A stretch of DNA of 52,642 nt from an uncultured Porphyromonadaceae bacterium (lineage in GTDB: Bacteria; Bacteroidota; Bacteroidia; Bacteroidales; Muribaculaceae), in contig UQGP01000012.1 in NCBI GenBank assembly GCA_900540625.1, positions 1 to 52,642 of the forward strand, in the 5' to 3' direction. Below the pieces are notes generated by a model. That model was not told the DNA's origin. It saw only the letters and a list, made by a program, of their open reading frames with translations, and searched no databases. Below are positions 41,444 to 50,731 of this stretch, piece after piece (within the stretch, counting starts at the first letter, position 1; the number at the start of each line of letters is the position of its first letter). The position numbers were made by a program, and so were the translations under genes.

Positions 41444-44005
41444 ATGATGGAAAGACGTTATGTTATTATGCTTTTACTGGCAGTAGTTGCCTTCGCGGGA
41501 ATGGCAGCTACGCCGGTGTCTTCGTATCTCGTACGCGGTATTGTCAAAGACAGTATTACGGACGAGGCCGTGCCGTATGCACGCGTAACGTCTTCCACAA
41601 AGAAAGGAAGCACTGTCGCGGGACCTGACGGAGTGTTTGAGATAACGGTGCGAGATACAGCATCGTGGCTCAAGGTTACGGCACAAGCATACGAACCTAA
41701 GACTATAAGAATCAGCCGAGGTCAGGTGAACATGTATGCCGTGTATCTTTCGCCGCAAGTCCAGGAATTACAAGCTGTAGTCATCAAAAAGCAACGATAC
41801 AGCAAGCGCAACAACCCGGCAGTGGACATGATGCAGCGATTACGGCATCAAAGTCAGGGGCGCGATCCGCGGCGCAATGACTATTACAACTATCGTCAGT
41901 ATCAGCGCATATCAATAGCGTTGAACAACTTCACTAAAGATCCTTCGACGAGCAAACTTCTGAAGCGCTTTCCGGTGCTTTGGACCTGTATGGATACTTC
42001 CGATATTTCCGGACGGCCGATAATGCAGATTTCGGTTAAGGAAACGGCTTCGGATATTCATTACAGACGTCAGCCCAAAGCGACAAGGGAGATAGTGACT
42101 GCATATAACAGCACGGGGGTCGACCAGATTTTTGACCAAGAGAGTATGCAGACTTTTCTTGAGGATATTCTGCGTCCCGTGGATGTTTTTAATGGCGAAA
42201 TTACGCTGCTACAGAACCGTTTTGTAGGTCCGTTGACGGCTGTGTCGGCAGACTTTTATCGCTTTTACCTTGGCGATACCATCACTACGCCGGAGGGGCG
42301 AAAGCTGGTCCCGCTCAGCTTTTATCCGCGCAATAAGGCTTCGTTCGGCTTTATAGGCAGTATGGAAGTTGATGTAACCGATTCGGTGCTGTTTGTCAAC
42401 CATATAGATATGCGTATATCGCCCGATATAAATCTCAACTTTATACAAAATCTGAGGCTTGAACAATCTTATGCACGTGCTGTAGACGGATCACGTCTTG
42501 TCACCAACGATAATCTCACCTTGGAAGGCACGGTTTTGCCGGGAACTCCGGGGTTATATATTAATAGGACCTTAGCGTATGCCGATCACGACTTCACTGC
42601 TCCGGCAGGATCGGATACAATATTTGCGGAAAGGCGAGAACGTCGCGTCGAACGTCAGGCCGAAAGCCGAGATACGGTCTTTTGGGAGGGCGTTCGCCTT
42701 GTCGAATTGCCCAAAAGTCAGCGAAATGTTTCGTCGGCCATGGTCAAATTACACTCATATCCGTTGTATCGCTTTATCGAAAAAGGAGTAAAGGCTCTTT
42801 TCTCCGGGTATGTTTCAACGTCTACGCCGTCATACTTTGACATCGGTCCGCTAAATGCTATGGCATCTTACAACGATATAGAAGGCTTCAAACTAAGAGC
42901 CGGAGGTATGACGACTGCCAATCTTTCGCCTCATTGGTTCGGCCGTTTTTACACCGCATACGGATTTGGCGACCATAAATGGAAGTATGGGTTTGAAGCT
43001 GAATATTCATTCAACGACAAGCGTTATCATTCGCGCGAATTTCCGGTACACTCGTTGCGGTTCAATTTGACATACGATACCTATCATCCGGGTCAATCGT
43101 ATATGTTTACCAATCCTGACAACTTCATATTGTCATTGAAACGGCGTGACGATTATAATGTTACTTACCAGCGACTTGCGACGCTGACGTATACGCACGA
43201 ACGACATAATGGCTTTTCGGTGACGGCTTCGGTCAATGCCGAGCGTCAATGGCCCGGTCCGCATCTGCCGCTGACACTTGGCACAGGAGAAGAATTGCCC
43301 AATTTCGATATGTCCTGGGTTGATTTGGAACTGCGCTATGCGCCCGGCGAAAAGTTCTATCAAACGCGTACTTACCGACTGCCGGTCAATCTTGACGCAC
43401 CGGTGGTGATGCTGTCGCAGCGTATAGGTTCGCGTCATATAGCCGGGTCGCGTTGGAGCGTCTGCCGTACCCAATTGAGCGTACAAAAGCGATTTTGGAT
43501 GAGCGCTTGGGGATATCTCGACTTGATAGGCAAAGGTGGCCATGTTTGGAGTCGCAATACACCGTACTTCCAACTATTTATACCCAATGCCAACTTGACA
43601 TACACCATACAGCCGGAGAGCTATGCACTGATAAATGCAATGGAATTCATTACAGACAGTTATGCTTCGATAGAGGCTACATATTGGGCCAATGGAGCCA
43701 TCCTAAACTACATACCATTGGTGAAGAAACTGCGTCTTCGCGAAGTGTTTGCAGTGCGTACATTTTGGGGTAAACTGAGCAAAAGCAACAATCCGTCCAA
43801 TAATGCGTCATTGCTTTATTTCCCGTCTTCGGATGGGGTGGGGCGCTCCGATGTATCCAAGACCCCATACGTGGAAGCCTCGGTAGGCATCGAGAATATA
43901 TTCAAATGCTTACGTGTAGACTATGTGTGGCGATTGACACACCGCTATCCCGGCTATCCGGTAGATCGTTCGGGTCTACGACTGGCAGTACACGTCACTT
44001 TCTGA
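41444..44005 (+). CDS. DUF5686 outer-membrane protein with carboxypeptidase-regulatory domain
   Basis: An 853-residue protein from the ATG at 41444. Signal peptide MERRYVIMLLLAVVAFAGMA, then a carboxypeptidase regulatory-like domain at about 28-115 (YLVRGIVKDSITDEAVPYARV), then DUF5686, a long beta-rich region that ends as an outer-membrane barrel (LRLAVHVTF). The family is common in Bacteroidetes; its role is unknown. An alternative frame start at 41414 uses TTG and is less likely. It is divergent from the CYTH gene with 55 bp between them, so the promoters overlap. Confidence 0.85.
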   Translation: MMERRYVIMLLLAVVAFAGMAATPVSSYLVRGIVKDSITDEAVPYARVTSSTKKGSTVAGPDGVFEITVRDTASWLKVTAQAYEPKTIRISRGQVNMYAVYLSPQVQELQAVVIKKQRYSKRNNPAVDMMQRLRHQSQGRDPRRNDYYNYRQYQRISIALNNFTKDPSTSKLLKRFPVLWTCMDTSDISGRPIMQISVKETASDIHYRRQPKATREIVTAYNSTGVDQIFDQESMQTFLEDILRPVDVFNGEITLLQNRFVGPLTAVSADFYRFYLGDTITTPEGRKLVPLSFYPRNKASFGFIGSMEVDVTDSVLFVNHIDMRISPDINLNFIQNLRLEQSYARAVDGSRLVTNDNLTLEGTVLPGTPGLYINRTLAYADHDFTAPAGSDTIFAERRERRVERQAESRDTVFWEGVRLVELPKSQRNVSSAMVKLHSYPLYRFIEKGVKALFSGYVSTSTPSYFDIGPLNAMASYNDIEGFKLRAGGMTTANLSPHWFGRFYTAYGFGDHKWKYGFEAEYSFNDKRYHSREFPVHSLRFNLTYDTYHPGQSYMFTNPDNFILSLKRRDDYNVTYQRLATLTYTHERHNGFSVTASVNAERQWPGPHLPLTLGTGEELPNFDMSWVDLELRYAPGEKFYQTRTYRLPVNLDAPVVMLSQRIGSRHIAGSRWSVCRTQLSVQKRFWMSAWGYLDLIGKGGHVWSRNTPYFQLFIPNANLTYTIQPESYALINAMEFITDSYASIEATYWANGAILNYIPLVKKLRLREVFAVRTFWGKLSKSNNPSNNASLLYFPSSDGVGRSDVSKTPYVEASVGIENIFKCLRVDYVWRLTHRYPGYPVDRSGLRLAVHVTF

Positions 44006-44101
44006 TACGCGTATAGGCAAGACTCCATCGAGAATAGCCTCGATAGATATACATCAAGAATAGGTAGTCTTTTAGTCGGAAATGCTTATATCCGAACGAT
44101 A

Positions 44102-44461
44102 TCACGAATTGATTAGTTGATACAGCACAGCCATCTCATCGTATCTGGCGGCGAGAATATCGACAAATCGTTGCAACGATGCGTAATTTAGCGCCTTAGG
44201 CGTTGCTGCGATGTTGTTTACAAAGAACTTGAAGCGTACCGGAGCGATGTCCTCGGATTCGCCGTCAAACGCCGATTGCAAGTCTTCCTTGAATCGGTCA
44301 TATTGCTCGTGAAGTCCCGGTAATTCACCGTCTTCAAGTGTGTCCGGGAAGTCGATACGGTAATACGTCTTTTCGGGGCTGAACATTACGTCAACGCGCC
44401 CATCGTCTCCATAGGCGAGTAAAAATGTTATTCGTCTGTTGTCTATGTTTTTATCGCTCAT
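44102..44461 (-). CDS. conserved hypothetical protein after purT
   Basis: A 119-residue acidic soluble protein with no signal peptide or membrane segment. The sequence shows a predicted alpha/beta mix (ITFLLAYGDDGRVDVMF, PVRFKFFVNN). I do not recognise a named family. Its ATG overlaps the purT stop by four bases (ATGA), so it is made together with PurT. Confidence 0.65.
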   Translation of the reverse strand: MSDKNIDNRRITFLLAYGDDGRVDVMFSPEKTYYRIDFPDTLEDGELPGLHEQYDRFKEDLQSAFDGESEDIAPVRFKFFVNNIAATPKALNYASLQRFVDILAARYDEMAVLYQLINS

Positions 44462-45648
44462 CGTGGAAGTACTTTTATAGTGAGTTTTGCATAGGCCTCA
44501 TCGACCTTGGCGCGTGCCTCGTCAACGGAATCCGCTGTAGCAAGTAATACAGCCATGCGTCGGTGTCCGTGCACTTCCGGCTTGCCAAAGATGCGCATTT
44601 GTGTTCCGGGTATTGATAGAGCCTTGTCAACATTACCGAATACAACCTTGTCGCTGTCGCCTTCGACGACTACAGCCCGAGATGCTGAAGGCCCGTAAAA
44701 GCGTATTTCGGGAACGGGGAGTCCCAATACGGCTCGAGCATGTATGGCAAACTCGCTAAGGTCTTGCGAAATCATAGTCACCATTCCGGTGTCATGGGGT
44801 CGTGGCGAAACTTCACTGAAAATCACGTCTTGGCCTTTGACGAACAACTCGACGCCGAAAATTCCATATCCGCCAAGTGCATCTGTAATAGCACGTGCTA
44901 TTTCTTGAGCCTTGGCAAGCGCTGTCGGGGTCATAGGTTGGGGTTGCCACGAGTAACGGTAATCGCCGTTGACTTGGATGTGCCCGATTGGTTGGCAGAA
45001 TACGGTACCGCTGATTGTGCGCGCTGTCAGAAGTGTGATTTCGTAGTCAAAATCAACGAATCCCTCGACGATGACGCGTCCTGCTCCGGCGCGTCCTTCG
45101 TTTTGAGCAATATTCCAAGCATTATCTATGTCTGTTTCGGCTTTGACGAGTGATTGTCCGTGGCCGGACGAACTCATAACCGGTTTGACCACGCAAGGTA
45201 TACCGACGGCTTTGACTGCTGCGTCAAACTCTTCGCGAGTCTCGGCAAATCGGTATGGAGATGTGGGTAAGCCCAATTCTTCGGCAGCAAGGCGACGTAT
45301 GCCCTCGCGGTTCATTGTCAGTGCAGCCGCATTTGCCGTTGGTGTGACATTATACCCCTCACTTTCGAGACGTACAAGTTCGGATGTGGCTATCGCTTCG
45401 ACTTCGGGTATTATAAAGTCCGGACGCTCATCCTCTATAACTCTACGCAATGCTTTGGCGTCGAGCATATTGAATACATGGCTACAATGGGCTATTTGCA
45501 TAGCCGGTGCGCCGGCATAGCGGTCGCAGGCAACGACATAGATGCCGAAGCGTTGTAGTTCGATGGCTACTTCTTTGCCAAGTTCGCCGCTTCCGAGCAG
45601 TAAGGCCTTTTTGCCGACCGCTGTGTTTATTGAACCGATTTCTGTCAT
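44458..45648 (-). CDS. purT: formate-dependent GAR transformylase PurT
   Basis: A 396-residue ATP-grasp enzyme, close to the 392 of E. coli PurT. It makes formyl-GAR from GAR, ATP and formate in purine synthesis. GSGELGKEVAIELQRFG (18-34) is the N-terminal dinucleotide-like motif; the ATP-grasp residues include VKPVMSSSGHGQSLVK and the metal-binding FSEVSPRPHDTGMVT. The gene starts 60 bp from trmN6 with no obvious promoter box. Confidence 0.95.
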   Translation of the reverse strand: MTEIGSINTAVGKKALLLGSGELGKEVAIELQRFGIYVVACDRYAGAPAMQIAHCSHVFNMLDAKALRRVIEDERPDFIIPEVEAIATSELVRLESEGYNVTPTANAAALTMNREGIRRLAAEELGLPTSPYRFAETREEFDAAVKAVGIPCVVKPVMSSSGHGQSLVKAETDIDNAWNIAQNEGRAGAGRVIVEGFVDFDYEITLLTARTISGTVFCQPIGHIQVNGDYRYSWQPQPMTPTALAKAQEIARAITDALGGYGIFGVELFVKGQDVIFSEVSPRPHDTGMVTMISQDLSEFAIHARAVLGLPVPEIRFYGPSASRAVVVEGDSDKVVFGNVDKALSIPGTQMRIFGKPEVHGHRRMAVLLATADSVDEARAKVDEAYAKLTIKVLPR

Positions 45649-45708
45649 GTCTCGTAGTGAGGTGTTTGGAAAAATATTATACTTTTGGATTATTTATTTC
45701 TGAAATAG

Positions 45709-46422
45709 CTAAAAATCAAGATAAAACGACGAAGTGAGATTGCGATAATCGTCAGTGAAATTGCCGTCCCGATTGCGTATGGTCAGTGTAGTATGTTCCA
45801 ATGCAGTTGTCGAATCTTCCGAACGTTGTATTTGCCATAGAATTCGACGAGGCTTTTTGCCGGGGACAGTGATTACATCGCATTGGCGAACTATCTGCAT
45901 TTGCTGTATCGTGGTTTCGAACACAATGGTCTGCTCTATTTCGGCCGGTGTTACCATAGCCAGTGATCCGCCGGGCGCGAGGTGCTTGGAAGCGTAGGAT
46001 ATTAGAGAGACAGGAGAGAGTGCGCCGTTGCAGTGCCGAGCTGTTGCACGTGCGCTGTCCGGCGAAATCATCCCCGTGGTAAAAAACGGTGGATTGCTGA
46101 TAATCAATTCGGCCGGATAAGGTAGGATATAGTCTTCGAATCCGGAATGTACAACTGCAACGGATTTGTGCCAACGCGATGCGGCCACATTTGCACGTGC
46201 GCACTCAATGGCGTTTTTGTCGTTGTCGATGCCGATGATATGTATATTGCCGTTTGCCCGTTGTGCCACCATTAGAGATATCAAGCCACTGCCCGTACCG
46301 ACGTCCAAAACAAGGCCCTTGATCGGGAGTGCAGCCCATGCGCCGAGAAGCACGCCGTCAGTGCCGATTTTCATAGCACAGCCGCTGTCGTTCAGAGAAA
46401 ATTCTTTGAAATCAAATGGCAT
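45709..46422 (-). CDS. trmN6: tRNA1(Val) A37 N6-methyltransferase
   Basis: A 237-residue SAM methyltransferase. VLDVGTGSGLISLM is SAM motif I and SNPPFF near residue 115 is the N6-adenine catalytic motif, as in E. coli YfiC/TrmN6. CAMKIGTDGVLLGAW is typical of the family. The ATG at 46422 (MPFDFKEF) fits homologues. The frame extends 13 codons further into the nitrilase gene, which is unlikely. It follows that gene by 10 bp. Confidence 0.9.
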   Translation of the reverse strand: MPFDFKEFSLNDSGCAMKIGTDGVLLGAWAALPIKGLVLDVGTGSGLISLMVAQRANGNIHIIGIDNDKNAIECARANVAASRWHKSVAVVHSGFEDYILPYPAELIISNPPFFTTGMISPDSARATARHCNGALSPVSLISYASKHLAPGGSLAMVTPAEIEQTIVFETTIQQMQIVRQCDVITVPGKKPRRILWQIQRSEDSTTALEHTTLTIRNRDGNFTDDYRNLTSSFYLDF

Positions 46423-46432
46423 ACGGACTAAG

Positions 46433-47236
46433 TCATAGTTCGATGTCAAATCTGTCGGCATCCAGGCTTACCGGGAAGTTGCGGCGCAAATGCTGGAGTG
46501 TGTCGCGCGAAAAAGTCGCGCACACTACGGCAGGATTTTCACTTTCGTTGTCTAACGGTTTGCCCATAGGATCAAATACGAAAGTTTGATTGTCATAGGT
46601 GCCGAAGTCATCGCTACCGCTACGGTTTGCTCCGACTACATATGCCTGATTCTCGATGGCACGGGCTTTGAGTAGGTTTTGCCATGCGTACGCACGCGCC
46701 TCCGGCCAGTTGGCGGGGACAAGCAGAATGTCGTATCGCAAGCCCTGGTTGCGGCACCATGCCGGGAAACGTATGTCATAGCAGATGGCCAATGCGATGT
46801 TCCATCCGCGGTATCTGACGACAGGTGGCATTCGACGTCCGGCTGTGATGTATTTGGCTTCTTTGCTGAGTGCAAAGAGGTGACGCTTGTCGTAATATGT
46901 AATTTCGCCTGAAGGCTCGACAAACACAGCCCTATTGAATATCTGGCCACCATCTTTGACAAGTAAGGTCCCGCATATTGCTGCATTGTACTTTCGAGCC
47001 CATTCGGTCATGGAGGCTATGGATGCCGAGTTGTGCCAATCTTGGGCTACGCGCTCCAATTGTTCATTGTCTGCAATATATCCCGTCGAGAAAGTTTCGG
47101 GTAAAACAATGATATCGGGTATGCTTGGTAGCGCTTCGATAGCGGCGGCAGTGGCGAAGATATTTTCGTCAACGTCGCCCCATGCGATATTAAGCGAAAT
47201 TGCAGCTACGGTCAGTCGGTCTTGTAGAGATGGCAT
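46433..47236 (-). CDS. nitrilase-family omega-amidase (YafV type)
   Basis: A 267-residue carbon-nitrogen hydrolase. The Glu-Lys-Cys triad is Glu47 (VLPETFSTG), Lys117 (YYDKRHLF) and Cys152 (ICYDIRFP). The DKRHLF and RFPAW segments mark the omega-amidase branch, which hydrolyses alpha-keto-glutaramate and similar keto-acid amides left by transamination or methionine salvage. It stands between the acyltransferase gene and trmN6. Confidence 0.88.
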   Translation of the reverse strand: MPSLQDRLTVAAISLNIAWGDVDENIFATAAAIEALPSIPDIIVLPETFSTGYIADNEQLERVAQDWHNSASIASMTEWARKYNAAICGTLLVKDGGQIFNRAVFVEPSGEITYYDKRHLFALSKEAKYITAGRRMPPVVRYRGWNIALAICYDIRFPAWCRNQGLRYDILLVPANWPEARAYAWQNLLKARAIENQAYVVGANRSGSDDFGTYDNQTFVFDPMGKPLDNESENPAVVCATFSRDTLQHLRRNFPVSLDADRFDIEL

Positions 47237-47254
47237 ATTGTATCGTATGTAGTT

Positions 47255-47869
47255 TTATTTGAGGTTGGGGTGGAAGTCGTCCTCGCTGATTTTGGGAGAG
47301 CCTTTGGGCGTTAAGACCGAAGGACTATTATCGAAATTCTTCGGATGTTTGGCTTGCGAGGCATTGTAATGGCTTTTTATTTTAGCCATATCCAAGTCAT
47401 TGTCTCCGGAGGCATACATTGAGTGAGAAGCAATTATACGCTTGTTCCGATAGTCAATTGTGGCAAGTACTATGGGGACGCCGGTGTTGTATGCAATGCG
47501 TAATATCCCGGTGTGCCATTGGGCGTTACGTCCGCGTGTGCCTTCAGGCGTAATAGCAATCTGCAACTTGTCTCGCTGACGCATCAATGTAGATACTTGA
47601 TCCACCATAGATGGATGGTTACCTTTATGCCCTCGGTATACAGGTATGCCGCCCATTGCACGAAAAATCCACCCTAACGGAGGGAAAAACCAGGCGCTTT
47701 TCATCATAAACCCGGCATGGCGACCTATGGCCGCGTATGCCAATTTGCCCATGATGAAGTCCCAATTGGATGTATGCGGCGCAACGCATATCAGACATTT
47801 GGGATAGTCCGGGACCGAAAAGTCCACAGACCATCCCATAAGTCTAAGTATAGCCGAGGCGACAGACAT
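47255..47869 (-). CDS. PlsC-like acyltransferase
   Basis: A 204-residue lysophosphatidate-acyltransferase-like protein. The catalytic HX4D motif is HTSNWD near residue 32, and the glycerol-phosphate pocket motif is PEGTRGR near 107. It has no obvious membrane helix, so it is probably peripheral. Such short members may acylate phospholipid or lipid A precursors; the substrate cannot be read here. The gap is 18 bp to the nitrilase and 21 bp to the gene upstream. Confidence 0.85.
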   Translation of the reverse strand: MSVASAILRLMGWSVDFSVPDYPKCLICVAPHTSNWDFIMGKLAYAAIGRHAGFMMKSAWFFPPLGWIFRAMGGIPVYRGHKGNHPSMVDQVSTLMRQRDKLQIAITPEGTRGRNAQWHTGILRIAYNTGVPIVLATIDYRNKRIIASHSMYASGDNDLDMAKIKSHYNASQAKHPKNFDNSPSVLTPKGSPKISEDDFHPNLK

Positions 47870-47890
47870 TTATGTCAGAGTGTGCGCCGA

Positions 47891-48265
47891 TTAGGCTTTA
47901 TTACGCTCTTTGAAGTCCTTGACAATTGCGTCTCGTGCCTCTTGAGGCATTGCGGCATTCATTTCCTTTACGATTTCCTGCACTTGGTCGCCGAACTCTT
48001 TGAGGAGCTTGGCGTATGCAGTCGCGAAGTACTTGGCACGGGCGGCGTTGTATGCCTTGCGGTTTTCAAAATCCGCAGCAACCTTGTCGTAGCATATCGA
48101 GACATGAGCTATGGAAGTCTCTTGGAGTACGGCAATCTTGCCTACGATGTCTGCAGTTTTTTCGGTGTCGAAACCACGTACGCCGGCGTTGGCGATAAGT
48201 AGTGTTACGGCGAGTTCACCGCATACGTAGCGGATGTGTTTTTTGAGTTGGCGTTTGTTGGTCAT
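47891..48265 (-). CDS. conserved hypothetical protein upstream of the acyltransferase
   Basis: A 124-residue, mainly helical, charged protein (YAKLLKEFGDQVQEIVKEM). It has one weakly hydrophobic segment (ELAVTLLIANAG) but no signal peptide. I do not recognise a family. It starts 3 bp after thrC ends, so the two are in one transcript. Confidence 0.65.
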   Translation of the reverse strand: MTNKRQLKKHIRYVCGELAVTLLIANAGVRGFDTEKTADIVGKIAVLQETSIAHVSICYDKVAADFENRKAYNAARAKYFATAYAKLLKEFGDQVQEIVKEMNAAMPQEARDAIVKDFKERNKA

Positions 48266-48268
48266 TGC

Positions 48269-49594
48269 TTAATATCTTTGAGGTGTTGGAGTGTTGTCTA
48301 AGATTATGCGCCGGAATACATCGTAATTGGGGCTGATGCGAATCCTATGATCCTGCCCGGTCATAAATGTATTGAGCTGCAAAGGAAGATCCATAGCGCG
48401 CCCGGTGATGGCGTTCATAGCAGCCAGAGACTTGGCCGGATGCGCGGTGGCGATAAGCAACCCGATTTGTCCGGGACGGAGGTTGTGTCGTAAACCGTAG
48501 TAGGCCATTGCTGTATGCGGATCGCACATATATCCTGAGGCGCGATAGCATCCGTTGACGGCCTCTATGATTGCGGCATCATTGACACATACGCCGGTGA
48601 TGTCTCGGCGTATGGCGTCAAAATCGCCATTATACAAGTCAAGTATTCGAGGCAGATTGGTGGGGTCTGCTTTGTCCGTTGCGTAAGCCAATGTCGGTAC
48701 GGAAGGCCGGCGTGGCAATAGATGGCCTGCTGCAAGTGTCTCATTGAATGCGTCATTGGCATTTTCGCATGCCAAAAAGAGGCTTATCGGAAGTCCCAGT
48801 CGCTTGCTTATAATGCCTCCGGTGAGGTTGCCGAGGTTGCCGCAAGGTACTGCCGCAACTATTTCGGGAGAGCGTTGGTCTGTGCGTTCCAATAGTTGTG
48901 CAACTCCGTAGAAGTAATAGAACGTTTCGGGGAGTAGTCGTCCGATGTTTGCCGAATTGGCACAAGTCATCATAGCTTTGCGTTGCAAAACCGGGTCCGA
49001 GAGCGCTTGGCGCATAAGTGCGTGGCAGTCATCGATGTTTCCGTGTACCTCTATGGCGTGGATGTTTCCGCCCAAGGTGGTATACTGGCGTTCGAGTTGA
49101 CGGTTAGAGCTGTTACGAGGGAACAGAACGAATACGTTTACGGACGACAATGGTGCCATAGCGTTGGCTATAGCTCCGGCGGTATTGCCGCACGAAGCCA
49201 CGATGATGTCAAGTGGCAACGGCCCTGTTCCGATATGTCGGAGCAGGGATGCCATAAAACGTGCTCCAATGTCTTTGAATGTCAAAGTCGGTCCGCCAAA
49301 CAGTTCGAGGACGTATATGTCGTTGTCGATGCGTCTCAGCGGAATATCGAAGTTGATAGTGCGGTCTACCATCTCCTTGAGCGCATAAGCCGGGATGTCA
49401 TCGCCAAAAAGGTGCGTGGCAAGAACATAGGCAATTTCGGCGGCTGTCATACCTTGGAAATTGCGGAAAAAGGCGTCAGGGATTTGTGGTAGCGATGCGG
49501 GCATATATAGTCCGCCGTCCGGAGCGTGGCTGCATAATACGGCCTGAGCCAAAGTCGCGGCGGGAGAATTGTGTCCGGTGCTTATATATTGCAT
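48269..49594 (-). CDS. thrC: threonine synthase
   Basis: A 441-residue PLP enzyme that converts phosphohomoserine to threonine. Lys107 in FGGPTLTFKDIGARF binds PLP. ISTGHNSPAATLAQAVL at the N-terminus and VASCGNTAGAIANAMA in the middle match the ThrC class of Bacteroidetes and yeast. The leader (49595-49700) has alternative pairings that could tune expression. Confidence 0.94.
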   Translation of the reverse strand: MQYISTGHNSPAATLAQAVLCSHAPDGGLYMPASLPQIPDAFFRNFQGMTAAEIAYVLATHLFGDDIPAYALKEMVDRTINFDIPLRRIDNDIYVLELFGGPTLTFKDIGARFMASLLRHIGTGPLPLDIIVASCGNTAGAIANAMAPLSSVNVFVLFPRNSSNRQLERQYTTLGGNIHAIEVHGNIDDCHALMRQALSDPVLQRKAMMTCANSANIGRLLPETFYYFYGVAQLLERTDQRSPEIVAAVPCGNLGNLTGGIISKRLGLPISLFLACENANDAFNETLAAGHLLPRRPSVPTLAYATDKADPTNLPRILDLYNGDFDAIRRDITGVCVNDAAIIEAVNGCYRASGYMCDPHTAMAYYGLRHNLRPGQIGLLIATAHPAKSLAAMNAITGRAMDLPLQLNTFMTGQDHRIRISPNYDVFRRIILDNTPTPQRY

Positions 49595-49617
49595 GGTCGG
49601 TGTCTCAAGTATGGATA

Positions 49618-49664
49618 GGTGACGGATATATCATATATGCCGTGCAATGGTGATGCCCGTCACC
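49618..49664 (-). promoter_or_regulatory. possible attenuator-like pairing in the thrC leader
   Basis: On the minus strand GGTGACGG (49664-49657) can pair with CCGTCACC (49625-49618), 8 pairs over 31 bases, or its first five bases can pair with TCACC (49653-49649) in a small hairpin. The two are mutually exclusive, and the 3' arm ends 23 bases before the thrC ATG. A nine-codon frame in the loop has only one Thr codon, so this is not a classical threonine attenuator. Confidence 0.3.
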
Positions 49665-49700
49665 GTGTGCGGCGAAAAATACAGCCGTCTTATACTGATG

Positions 49701-49708
49701 CAAAGATA
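49701..49708 (-). promoter_or_regulatory. -7 box of the thrC promoter
   Basis: TATCTTTG on the minus strand, about 107 bp before thrC. A second TATCTTTG lies on the other strand at 49732-49739, forming an 8-bp inverted repeat with a 23-bp spacer around the promoter. Confidence 0.45.
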
Positions 49709-49801
49709 ATGATTTTTTTCGCTATAGGCGGTATCTTTGACCGAGTTTTTGCTCCGTGCTTGTGGCTATCGGTATATATTGGGCCGACTGAGTGTGACGC
49801 G

Positions 49802-50638
49802 TTATAGTGCTCCGATAAATTTGTGCCTGTATTTCAGTGCATCAAATACTTTGGATGCTTTGGCTTTGTCTTGAAATAGCGCATATACAGCCGCTCCCGA
49901 TCCGGACATAGCCGAATAATCTGCTCCGGATGCGTAGAAATACTCTTTTAATCCGGCTATTGCCGGGAATAAAGGGAAAACCGTGTCTTCGAACATATTG
50001 TGAAGTTCGTTGCGCCATTGTGACAGCGGAAGTTTTGTTATATGTTCGGTGGGCGTTGCTTCGGGATTTTTGGTCACTCCGGCGTATGCTTGCGCAGTGG
50101 AGACGTGGCAATCATCAGGACGACAAATGACTATGGTGAGGCCGCTTAGTGTCGGAACCGAGATTTTGCGCAACGTTGTTCCGGTGTCCGAAACCGCCAT
50201 AGCGCTGTCGTAGACGAAAAACGGACAATCCGCGCCGATAGGCGCGACAATCTTTGCCATGGCGTCATCGCTCAGTCCCAGTGAAAACAACGAGTTGAGT
50301 GCGCGTACAGTGTATGCCGCATCGGACGAACCGCCTCCCAAGCCTGCTCCTGACGGAATATTTTTCTGCAAGAAGATACGCACTGCCGGAATGTCCGGAC
50401 ATACATTTTTGACCGCATTGTAAGCCCGTATGACGAGGTTGTCTGCTTCGGGGCAGTCGAGGATTTCACTGCCACGGCATTCCAAGGTTGTACGAAGCTC
50501 GTGAGTAGCCGGAACAATCTCGAGGACATCGCTCCACCCGACAGGTACCATAATTGAATCGATGTCGTGGTATCCATCGGGACGTCGTCTTAAGATATTG
50601 AGCCCGAGATTGATTTTGGCGTGTGGAAATACGACCAT
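49802..50638 (-). CDS. ispE: 4-diphosphocytidyl-2-C-methyl-D-erythritol kinase
   Basis: A 278-residue GHMP kinase of the MEP isoprenoid pathway, using ATP to phosphorylate CDP-methylerythritol. The ATP loop PSGAGLGGGSSDAAYT is at about 95-110, and the catalytic residues include Lys8 (HAKINLGL) and Asp106. Length matches IspE. It is 93 bp downstream of lepA on the same strand. Confidence 0.94.
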   Translation of the reverse strand: MVVFPHAKINLGLNILRRRPDGYHDIDSIMVPVGWSDVLEIVPATHELRTTLECRGSEILDCPEADNLVIRAYNAVKNVCPDIPAVRIFLQKNIPSGAGLGGGSSDAAYTVRALNSLFSLGLSDDAMAKIVAPIGADCPFFVYDSAMAVSDTGTTLRKISVPTLSGLTIVICRPDDCHVSTAQAYAGVTKNPEATPTEHITKLPLSQWRNELHNMFEDTVFPLFPAIAGLKEYFYASGADYSAMSGSGAAVYALFQDKAKASKVFDALKYRHKFIGAL

Positions 50639-50731
50639 ACTTGGTATGAATTGGTGCGTGAATGCGTATCTAATATATTGTGGAGCGTATCGTTAACTCC
50701 ATTACAATAACTACATTATATACCGCAGACC

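Noticed and set aside
44027..44044. ATCGAG/CTCGAT stem between convergent genes as a terminator
   Set aside because: Only six pairs and no T-run on either side.
45680..45687. TACTTTTG promoter box on the plus strand
   Set aside because: It points into minus-strand genes; no target gene.
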